From: Kiritimatiellia bacterium
GTDB taxonomy: Bacteria; Verrucomicrobiota; Kiritimatiellia; RFP12; UBA1067
Assembly (NCBI GenBank): GCA_017629455.1
Contig: JAGBXE010000122.1
Coordinates: 1-11,938 of the forward strand
DNA length: 11,938 bases
Reading direction: 5' to 3'
Below the pieces are notes generated by a model, which was not told where the DNA came from, ran no database searches, and worked only from the letters and a program-made list of their open reading frames with translations. Of this stretch, positions 1-5,837 are shown piece after piece (within the stretch, counting starts at the first letter, position 1; each line of letters starts with the position of its first letter). Position numbers and translations under genes: made by a program.

Positions 1-171
1 GATTAAAGCTCCAATTATAATAGGCGAGATAATGTTGCCAAAGTTTTCAGCCCATTTGGGCGGTTGGCGGCTTTTGCCTGAGAAAAAGATGAACGGCAGA
101 GCGCGAAGCGTGAAGTTGACCGCAAAGCCAGCTGCCACAATAGAAAGCATGTATATGATTTCGCGCGTCAA
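1..171 (-). CDS. azlD: AzlD family branched-chain amino acid transport subunit (3' part cut off by window edge)
   Basis: The first 57 residues of a small hydrophobic membrane protein are visible; the frame stays open to base 1. The pattern fits AzlD/YgaH: a membrane segment at about residues 5-20, the 'NFTLRALPFIFF' stretch, a short polar loop ending near 'KWAENFG', then a second hydrophobic segment ('IISPIIIGALI'). AzlD is known as the small partner of AzlC in an inner-membrane exporter of branched-chain amino acids. The start chosen is TTG at 171-169. It overlaps the azlC stop (TTGA) and lies 5 nt after a perfect AGGAGG. The ATG at 150-148 is too far from that ribosome binding site. The overlap implies translational coupling with azlC. 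Family assignment rests on the azlC neighbour as well as on the sequence. Confidence 0.85.
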   Translation of the reverse strand, partial: MTREIIYMLSIVAAGFAVNFTLRALPFIFFSGKSRQPPKWAENFGNIISPIIIGALI

Positions 172-818
172 GTTGACCTCCTTGAAAATATTGCGCGAAG
201 TTGGTCGGTAAGGATGACGATAAAGAGCGCCGCCATCGAAAACTCCATCCCGTTTGTCCACGCGCGAATTTTTTCGGGTGAAACTACATGGCCGAGAATC
301 TTTACGGCAAGAGTTCCCGCCGTCACGCCCACAATCCAATACGAGTGGTTTAGAGAGGAAAGAAATGTGCAGTAATTAAGATTCTCTTTCTTATCTCTTA
401 TTTTGCATGAGGCTTCAAGCGCATAGTTTTCGTCTGTCAGCATCAAAATAAGGTAGGCCTTTCTAAGGAACGGAACATCCTTCCATCTGCTGAGCATTGA
501 AAAGCCGTAAAATACGTAGCGGAAGTTTACGGCAAGCGTCATCACGGCAAATTGCAGTGCCGTAGTACGCGCGGCGATTTCAGGAACGCCGGCAATCGAC
601 ATTGTGCCAGTAACCCAAAGCGCGGCAGAAAGAAACCCCCAAATAGGTGAAAGGATAACATCGCCTTTTGCCGCAAGGAGTACGCCGGCTACAAACCCCA
701 TTGTGGTGTAGCCCATGAGCACGGGAAGCGAATCAACGAAAGCCCGCCGCGCAATCGCGCGAGTGCGCGAGCGCGTGATACGCCCGGTTTTCTCCCGCGT
801 CGATCTCGCTTCTTCCAT
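168..818 (-). CDS. azlC: AzlC family branched-chain amino acid exporter, large subunit
   Basis: This 216-residue integral membrane protein matches AzlC/YgaZ in length and landmarks. It has a basic N-terminus (residues 1-25, many Arg/Lys), 'FVDSLPVLMGYTTMGFVAG' at 27-45, the family motif 'NFRYVFYG' at 98-105 (compare the (N/D)xRHxLYG pattern), 'LTDENYAL' at 127-134, and a C-terminal 'GMEFSMAALFIVIL' segment at 190-203. Family members with AzlD export branched-chain amino acids or related compounds such as azaleucine; the substrate here is not shown by the sequence. The ATG at 818 has no SD upstream but follows a TATAAT box by only 8 nt, so the message may be leaderless. The 3' end overlaps azlD by 4 nt. 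It is divergent from the dehydrogenase gene, sharing a 150-bp intergenic region. Confidence 0.9.
   Translation of the reverse strand: MEEARSTREKTGRITRSRTRAIARRAFVDSLPVLMGYTTMGFVAGVLLAAKGDVILSPIWGFLSAALWVTGTMSIAGVPEIAARTTALQFAVMTLAVNFRYVFYGFSMLSRWKDVPFLRKAYLILMLTDENYALEASCKIRDKKENLNYCTFLSSLNHSYWIVGVTAGTLAVKILGHVVSPEKIRAWTNGMEFSMAALFIVILTDQLRAIFSRRST
177..182 (-). promoter_or_regulatory. Strong Shine-Dalgarno for azlD, inside the azlC 3' end
   Basis: The minus strand reads AGGAGG here (AAGGAGGTCAA over 183-173), fully complementary to the 16S rRNA anti-SD. It ends 5 nt before the TTG at 171. It decides the azlD start in favour of TTG over the downstream ATG, and it shows that SD-dependent initiation exists in this organism. 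Confidence 0.8.
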
Positions 819-826
819 TTCGCGCT

Positions 827-832
827 ATTATA
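827..832 (-). promoter_or_regulatory. Consensus -10 box (TATAAT) directly upstream of azlC
   Basis: The minus strand reads a perfect TATAAT ending 8 nt before the azlC ATG (818). Transcription normally begins 6-8 nt after a -10 box, so the predicted start is at or within a base or two of the ATG. No convincing TTGACA-like -35 lies 16-18 nt further upstream. Confidence 0.5.
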
Positions 833-902
833 CCAAACTTTCCTTCCCCTCTTATTCTCCAAACATCCTTCCCAACCTCAATTCACATCCTCCGCAATGC
901 AA

Positions 903-934
903 TTGCAGTTTGATAAATGAAAATATGTTATAAT
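903..934 (+). promoter_or_regulatory. Likely promoter of the zinc dehydrogenase gene
   Basis: A perfect TATAAT lies at 929-934 in an A/T-rich stretch, about 35 nt upstream of the ATG at 969. The best -35 candidate is TTGCAG at 903-908, but its 20-nt spacer is longer than the usual 16-18. The same stretch also contains TTTG (909-912) and TACATTTG (934-941) separated by 21 nt, which resembles the TTTG / TAnnTTTG pattern of Bacteroidetes promoters. The -10 box is the well-supported part. Confidence 0.5.
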
Positions 935-952
935 ACATTTGGTTTGGAAATC

Positions 953-960
953 AGAAAGGA
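953..960 (+). promoter_or_regulatory. Ribosome binding site that sets the dehydrogenase start
   Basis: AGAAAGGA ends 8 nt before the ATG at 969, normal SD spacing. It selects this ATG over the in-frame TTG at 939, which would add ten residues and would overlap the putative promoter. Confidence 0.7.
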
Positions 961-968
961 AAATATAC

Positions 969-2069
969 ATGGCCATTCCGAAAAAGTGCAAAGTGTCGGT
1001 TCTTGAAGAGCCGCGCAAGATGGTGTTGAAGGAAGTTGCAATCCCCGAGATCGGCCCGGATGAAATTCTCGTGAAGGTCGAAGGTTGTGGCGTTTGCGGC
1101 ACGGACGTGCATGAATACAAGGGTGATCCCTTCAAGTATTGCCCCGTTCAGCTCGGCCATGAAGGAACGGGCGAGATCGTTGCGCTCGGCAAGAACATCA
1201 AGACCGATTTCACAGGCAAGCCCCTTAAGGTTGGCGACAAGATCGTCACTGGTCTTAAGCCCTGCGGCACTTGCAACACTTGCAAGTTCACCCCTGAAAT
1301 CGCCGAGCTTTGCAATGGCGGCGAAATTTACGGTCTTATGCCTGGCCCTAAGAACTACCTCAACGGTTGGTTCGGCGAGTACATGAAGGTCAACAAGGGC
1401 GGCGTTGTGTTTAACGTCTCCGATATGGATCGCGATCTGCGCATCCTTATCGAGCCTGCTGCCGTTATCGTTCACGCTGTCGAACAGGCAAAGCAGATCT
1501 TCAACTTCCAGTTCAACAGCTACGTCCTCGTTCAGGGTTGCGGTCCGATTGGCCTTCTTCTCCTGGCGATGGTTCGCTGCATGGGCGTTAGAAACATCAT
1601 CGCGTGCGATGGCGATGCCAAGCGTTTGGCGTTTGCCAAGAAGCTCGGTGCTAAGTACACCGTCAACGGTCTTAAGCCTGGCGCGGTCGAGAAGGTTATG
1701 GAAATCACCGGCGGCGAAGGTGCCGAGATGGTCTTCCAGTGCACAGGCTCGCCCAAGGCTGCATCCGCTGCTTGGAAGTATGTCCGCCGCGGCGGTTCGT
1801 TCTGCGAACTCGGATTCTTCACGAATAACGGCGATACGACTTACAGCCCCCACCTTGACATGTGCAACAAGCAGGTCAAGGCTTGCGGTTCGTGGACGTA
1901 TCAGGCCAAGGACTGGGTCCAGAGCTTCGACTTCCTCAAGGAAGCTAAGGCTCGCAAGCTTCCGATCACCAAGCTCATCACTCACAAGTATCCGCTCGAG
2001 AAGATGAACGAGGCGATGGAGATGAATATCTCCATGAAGGGGCTTAAGATTGCGTTCGTAGCCAAGTAA
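969..2069 (+). CDS. Zinc-dependent medium-chain alcohol/polyol dehydrogenase (MDR family)
   Basis: This 366-residue protein has the full MDR layout. The GroES-like catalytic domain carries zinc ligands C43 (in 'CGVCGTD'), H64 and E65 (in 'GHEGTG'). A structural zinc lobe holds C99, C102, C105 and C115, and a conserved Glu-Pro lies at 162-163. The Rossmann fold has GCGPIG at 190-195 and an acidic residue (D214) at the end of the second strand, which favours NAD over NADP. Members oxidise alcohols, polyols or L-threonine; the substrate cannot be read from the sequence. The last structural cysteine is spaced Cx9C rather than the usual Cx7C. Lysine is coded almost only by AAG (about 37 of 39, the two AAA being codons 5 and 8), unlike the neighbouring genes, which suggests a highly expressed enzyme. 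It has its own promoter, SD and terminator, so it is probably monocistronic. Confidence 0.92.
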   Translation: MAIPKKCKVSVLEEPRKMVLKEVAIPEIGPDEILVKVEGCGVCGTDVHEYKGDPFKYCPVQLGHEGTGEIVALGKNIKTDFTGKPLKVGDKIVTGLKPCGTCNTCKFTPEIAELCNGGEIYGLMPGPKNYLNGWFGEYMKVNKGGVVFNVSDMDRDLRILIEPAAVIVHAVEQAKQIFNFQFNSYVLVQGCGPIGLLLLAMVRCMGVRNIIACDGDAKRLAFAKKLGAKYTVNGLKPGAVEKVMEITGGEGAEMVFQCTGSPKAASAAWKYVRRGGSFCELGFFTNNGDTTYSPHLDMCNKQVKACGSWTYQAKDWVQSFDFLKEAKARKLPITKLITHKYPLEKMNEAMEMNISMKGLKIAFVAK

Positions 2070-2091
2070 CTTAAATGAGTTCTTAAGAAAT

Positions 2092-2134
2092 CGCCTCCTC
2101 CGCAGATTAAAAACGCGGCGGGGGCGTTTCTTTT
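2092..2134 (+). terminator. Strong intrinsic terminator after the dehydrogenase gene
   Basis: A G/C-rich hairpin pairs 2092-2103 with 2115-2126: 12 positions with one T-C mismatch and one G-T wobble, around an A-rich 11-nt loop. The T-rich tract TTTCTTTT follows at 2127-2134. It begins 22 nt after the stop codon and should separate the dehydrogenase transcript from the aro fusion gene. Confidence 0.88.
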
Positions 2135-2166
2135 GGAAGATGTATCTATATTGATGGTTTGTTTCG

Positions 2167-4521
2167 ATGAAAATGTTTGGCCAGTTTCTTCGTGTCGCTG
2201 TTGAAGGAGCGTCTCATTCTCGTGCAATTTCGTTTAAGCTTGAAAATTTTCCATCAGGCTTTGTGCCGGATTTTAAAGCTCTTTCGTCGTTTATGGCTCG
2301 CCGCGCTCCTGGGCAAGGGCCGTTTACAACTGCGCGCTGGGAGAGCGATGCCGTTACGTTTTTATCGGGTTTCGGTCAGGATGGCGCTAGCGACGGTTCT
2401 CCTATTTTAGGCGAAATTCAAAATAGAGATATGCGCCCTCGAGATTATGGTGTCGATCGTACCGTGCCGCGCCCCGGGCACGCCGATTTTGGCCAATGGG
2501 TTGAGACTGGCACGATTCCTACTGGCGGCGGTAAAAATTCTGGGCGGCTTACTGCGCCATTGTGCGCCGTTGGCGCGCTTTGCCTGCAGATGCTTAAGCG
2601 CCGCGGCATAAGCATTTCGGCGCACATTGATTCAATCGCTGGTAAGGCTTCGCTTTTTAACGAGTTAATTTCCGCGGCAAAGCGCGATGGAGATTCTGTT
2701 GGCGGAACAATTGTCTGCGAAGTTAAGGGCCTGCGTCCAGGTTTGGGCGGCGCACTTTTTGACGGCCTTGAATCTCATCTTTCCGCTGCAATTTTTGCGA
2801 TCCCTGGCGTTAAGGGTATTGAGTTTGGCGAAGGTTTTCGCTCATCATCGCTTCGTGGGTCGGAAAACAATGATCCGTTCGTTGCACTTGGAGAAGGGCG
2901 CATAGAGACGCGCGGCAATAAGCATGGCGGAATCCTTGGCGGGCGTACAAGCGGTATGCCGGTGGTTTTCAGAGTTGCTCTTAAGCCTACGCCGACAATC
3001 TTTAAGCCGCTTGATAGCGTCGATTTGAAAACGATGACGTCCGCGCGTTCGTGTGCAAAGGGGCGTCACGATCCATGTATCGTTTTAAGGGCTGTGCCTG
3101 TTGTGGAGGCGCTTGCCGCGTTTGTGGTTTTAGATATGCTCTTAGCCGAAGAGGCTCTTCGCCCGAGAATATGCCTTACGCTTACAGGAAGCACCTTAAA
3201 GGAGTGTGCAAAGCAGTTTGAGGCTGAGAGGTACTTTGTCGAGATGGTCGAGCTTCGTGCCGATCTTCTTTCAAAGCGAGAGCGCGCCAAAGTTTGCGAG
3301 TTTCCAAGTATGGTCGATGTGCCTGCGCTTCTAACATATAGGCGCGCAAGTGATGGCGGCGCGTTTGAAGGCGACGATGGTGAGCGCAAACTTTTCTTCA
3401 GGAATGTTTTGGAATCGCAAGTCGAATGTTTAGATGAGAAGGGCTTTGAGTTCGTCGATTTCGAAGAGGGCTTTGCCGAGAGCGGATTAATTGAGCTTGC
3501 GCATAAGGCGGGAGCTAAAGTTGTTTGCTCGATTCATGATTTCAATGGCCCAGTACGCAATCTTACCGCTCGCTTGAAAGCGCTTTCACGAAATGCGGAC
3601 ATAGCAAAAGTCGCTTTTATGCCGCACTCACTCGACGACGTAACGCGAGTATTTGCGCAGTTAGGGCCTGCATCAAAGGCGAGGGGTTTAAAGTATGTCG
3701 TAGTGGCGATGGGGCATATAGGTTTTTCTACGCGTGTTCTTGCCCGCCGTTTAGGTTCGCTTTGGACGTATACTTCTGTAAAAGGTCTCTCAAGCCTTGG
3801 CCATGTTACGCCGCACGAGCTGGTTAAAACCTACAGGTTCAGGCAGCTTGATGACGAGACGGAAATTTATGGAGTTACTGGCTGGCCGCTAGAAGTTACA
3901 CGCAGCCCCGAAATTAACAACGCCGCGTTTTCGGTCGACGACAAGAATGCTGTCATGGTGCCAATGCCCAGTAAGACGCCGCGTTCTGCCGTTCGATTTA
4001 TGAGTACCCTGGGCCTTAAGGCTATGGCAGTAACTATTCCGCATAAGTTTGGAATAATGCCGCACTTAAAGCGCATTGATAAGATGGCAAGTAAAGTCGG
4101 CGCTGTAAATACCGTCGTTAGAGAAAAGTCGGGATTGGTCGGATATAATACCGACGTTGCCGGGATTACAGAAGCGCTTGAAGCTTTTGCAGGCAATCTT
4201 CGCCTTAGACGCGTAGCTGTTCTTGGTGACGGAGGCGCAGCACAGGCTGTTAAGTTTGCTCTCTCTCAGATGGGGGCAAAGTATGAAGTATTTCATCGCA
4301 CAATGCCAGAAGAGGGGTTTGACCTAATAATAAACTGTACGCCCGTTAATCCGATTGTGGGGTACAAGTTTACTGGTCGCGAGTTAGTGTATGACTTACG
4401 GTATAATCCAGAGACGACGCCTTTGATGGCCGAGGCTCTTAAAGCGGGCTGCCGCGTTCAAAATGGTTTTTCAATGCTCGTTCATCAGGCTGCCGAGCAG
4501 AGGAAGATTTACTGTAAATAA
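2167..4521 (+). CDS. aroCDE: Trifunctional chorismate synthase / 3-dehydroquinate dehydratase (type I) / shikimate dehydrogenase fusion
   Basis: One uninterrupted 784-residue frame holds three shikimate-pathway enzymes. AroC (about 1-330) makes chorismate from EPSP; it has H17 and H105 ('RPGHAD'), 'SGRLTAPL' (125-132), 'GGILGG' (254-259) and 'GRHDPC' (299-304). AroD type I (about 331-555) dehydrates 3-dehydroquinate; it has 'ELRAD' (362-366), H457 in 'SIHDF' and Schiff-base K481 in 'IAKVAFMP'. AroE (about 562-784) reduces 3-dehydroshikimate; it has 'TRSP' (578-581), catalytic K627 in 'TIPHK', 'GAVNTV' (645-650), D663 in 'GYNTD' and the NADP-binding GDGGAA (687-692). Linkers are only a few residues. 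Oddities are 'GASHS' for the usual GESHG in AroC, Asp396 where AroD usually has Glu, and a shortened AroE nucleotide-binding domain. The start is ATG 2167 or ATG 2173; neither has an SD. Shikimate kinase, EPSP synthase and dehydroquinate synthase are not in the window. Confidence 0.93.
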   Translation: MKMFGQFLRVAVEGASHSRAISFKLENFPSGFVPDFKALSSFMARRAPGQGPFTTARWESDAVTFLSGFGQDGASDGSPILGEIQNRDMRPRDYGVDRTVPRPGHADFGQWVETGTIPTGGGKNSGRLTAPLCAVGALCLQMLKRRGISISAHIDSIAGKASLFNELISAAKRDGDSVGGTIVCEVKGLRPGLGGALFDGLESHLSAAIFAIPGVKGIEFGEGFRSSSLRGSENNDPFVALGEGRIETRGNKHGGILGGRTSGMPVVFRVALKPTPTIFKPLDSVDLKTMTSARSCAKGRHDPCIVLRAVPVVEALAAFVVLDMLLAEEALRPRICLTLTGSTLKECAKQFEAERYFVEMVELRADLLSKRERAKVCEFPSMVDVPALLTYRRASDGGAFEGDDGERKLFFRNVLESQVECLDEKGFEFVDFEEGFAESGLIELAHKAGAKVVCSIHDFNGPVRNLTARLKALSRNADIAKVAFMPHSLDDVTRVFAQLGPASKARGLKYVVVAMGHIGFSTRVLARRLGSLWTYTSVKGLSSLGHVTPHELVKTYRFRQLDDETEIYGVTGWPLEVTRSPEINNAAFSVDDKNAVMVPMPSKTPRSAVRFMSTLGLKAMAVTIPHKFGIMPHLKRIDKMASKVGAVNTVVREKSGLVGYNTDVAGITEALEAFAGNLRLRRVAVLGDGGAAQAVKFALSQMGAKYEVFHRTMPEEGFDLIINCTPVNPIVGYKFTGRELVYDLRYNPETTPLMAEALKAGCRVQNGFSMLVHQAAEQRKIYCK

Positions 4522-4547
4522 TGAAAGGGGCGCAACTAAAGCGCTAA
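4521..4547 (+). other. Possible 8-codon coupling ORF between aroCDE and the permease
   Basis: An ATG overlaps the aroCDE stop by one base (TAATG) and opens an 8-codon frame (MKGAQLKR) ending in TAA at 4547, 6 nt before the permease ATG. The permease has no SD near its start, so terminating ribosomes could pass through this mini-ORF and reinitiate. It is too short for any protein-level evidence and may be chance. Confidence 0.25.
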
Positions 4548-4553
4548 AAAGAT

Positions 4554-5831
4554 ATGGAAGCAGTATTTTCAACTTGGGGAGCGCTTATTGGCTTAGTCCT
4601 TTCAATAGTGCTTATCGTACGTAAAGTTTCTCCTGCATATGCTTTAATCCTTGGTGCGTTAGTCGGCGGTGTTGTCGGTGGGGGCGGCCTTGTTAAAACT
4701 GTGAGCGCAATGATTTCAGGTACGCAGGCGATGATGCCGAGCGTATTGAGAATATTATCTTCCGGTGTCTTGGTTGGGGCGCTCGTAAAGACTGGAAGTG
4801 CAGCAAAAATTGCTGATGCAATAATTCGTGTTCTAGGCGCGAAATTTGCTTTGGCTGCTGTCGCGCTAGCTACGCTCGTTGTAACATCTGTCGGTGTGTT
4901 TATTGATATCGCCGTAATTACCGTAGCTCCCGTTGCTCTTGCCGTTGGTAGAAGGGCTGGAATCGGCGCGCCTGCGCTTCTTTTGGCGATGATTGGCGGC
5001 GGCAAGGCCGGTAATATTATTTCGCCTAATCCAAATACGATTGCCGTTGCCGAAGCCTTTAAGCTTGATCTTACGGCCACCATGATGGCAAATATCATTC
5101 CTGCTGTAGTGGCATTCTTTGTGGCTGTCGTTATTTCAACTTGGCTTTCTAAGCGTTGGAAAACGTGTGACACATCTGTCGATGTCGTTTCCGAAGCTGA
5201 CATAAGTGATAATGGGCCTTCGATCTTGCAGGCAATCCTTGGCCCCATGGCAGTTATTGCACTTCTTGCTATGCGCCCCATCTTTGGTATTCTTGTCGAT
5301 CCCTTAATCGCGCTTCCTGTTGGCGGCATCGTTTCTATTCTTGCCTGCGGCAAATGGCGATACACGGTTAAGTACAGCGAGTTTGGCTTATCTAAAGTAG
5401 TTGGAGTTTCAATTCTTCTTATCGGCACAGGCACAGTTGCGGGCATCGTTAAGGGTTCAGCTCTTAATGCCGATATGATTGCGCTTCTTAACGCTTGCCA
5501 TATGCCGCCATGGGCGTTGGCGCCTTTCTCAAGTATTTTGCTAGCCGGTGCTACCGCATCTACAACGGCGGGCGTTACAATAGCTGCTCAAACGTTTTCA
5601 GGTACGCTTGCAGAAGCGGGCGTGCCTGCTGTTTCGGCGGCTGCCATGTTGCACGCAGGCGGTACAATTTTCGACGCGCTACCCCATGGTAGTTTCTTCC
5701 ACGCAACTGCAGGAGCTGTTGGTATGGGAGTTAAAGACAGGCTTAAGATGTTTCCTTACGGCGAAATTGTAGGCGCAGCTTCTACGCTTACGGCCGTAAT
5801 AGTTTACCTTGTTCGTTCGCAAGTAGGCTAA
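4554..5831 (+). CDS. GntP family permease (gluconate/organic-acid:H+ symporter family)
   Basis: This 425-residue polytopic membrane protein has about 11-12 hydrophobic segments. Family-type landmarks are 'GGGKAGNIISPNPNT' (148-162), a polar loop at about 200-222, 'ATASTTAGVTIA' (333-344) and 'LPHGSFFHATAG' (376-387) with the following 'KDRLKMFPYGEIVG'. GntP relatives import sugar acids such as gluconate, or other small hydroxy acids and D-serine; the substrate here is unknown. The ATG at 4554 starts just before the first membrane segment and lacks an SD. The gene follows aroCDE by 32 bp on the same strand with no terminator between them, so the two are probably co-transcribed. That link alone does not show transport of a shikimate-pathway compound. 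The gene converges with mfd, with 2 bp between the stop codons. Confidence 0.88.
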   Translation: MEAVFSTWGALIGLVLSIVLIVRKVSPAYALILGALVGGVVGGGGLVKTVSAMISGTQAMMPSVLRILSSGVLVGALVKTGSAAKIADAIIRVLGAKFALAAVALATLVVTSVGVFIDIAVITVAPVALAVGRRAGIGAPALLLAMIGGGKAGNIISPNPNTIAVAEAFKLDLTATMMANIIPAVVAFFVAVVISTWLSKRWKTCDTSVDVVSEADISDNGPSILQAILGPMAVIALLAMRPIFGILVDPLIALPVGGIVSILACGKWRYTVKYSEFGLSKVVGVSILLIGTGTVAGIVKGSALNADMIALLNACHMPPWALAPFSSILLAGATASTTAGVTIAAQTFSGTLAEAGVPAVSAAAMLHAGGTIFDALPHGSFFHATAGAVGMGVKDRLKMFPYGEIVGAASTLTAVIVYLVRSQVG

Positions 5832-5837
5832 GCTTAG
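5828..5837. repeat. 10-bp palindrome spanning both convergent stop codons
   Basis: CTAAGCTTAG is a perfect palindrome. Its left half holds the permease TAA (5829-5831) and its right half the mfd stop (TTA on plus, 5834-5836). There is no T-tract or longer stem, so it is not a recognisable terminator, and none is visible elsewhere between the two genes. Confidence 0.6.

Noticed and set aside
734..790. CG-rich alternating stretch in the 5' end of azlC that looks repeat-like
   Set aside because: It encodes the arginine/alanine-rich N-terminus of AzlC; no exact repeat unit or array.
939..968. TTG start adding ten residues to the dehydrogenase
   Set aside because: It overlaps the promoter pattern, has no SD, and MDR proteins normally begin near the chosen ATG, which has a well-placed AGAAAGGA.
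951..1985. 344-codon open frame on the minus strand opposite the zinc dehydrogenase
   Set aside because: The plus-strand gene has complete family motifs; the antisense frame stays open because of its strong codon bias and has no recognisable motifs or start signals.
2154..2204. Short ORF starting upstream of and overlapping the aroCDE start
   Set aside because: Sixteen codons, no SD, no repeat of amino acids suggesting attenuation by aromatic residues.
4544..5446. 300-codon open frame on the minus strand opposite the permease
   Set aside because: Rich in Thr, Ala, Pro and Ile with no family features; it mirrors the hydrophobic permease gene.
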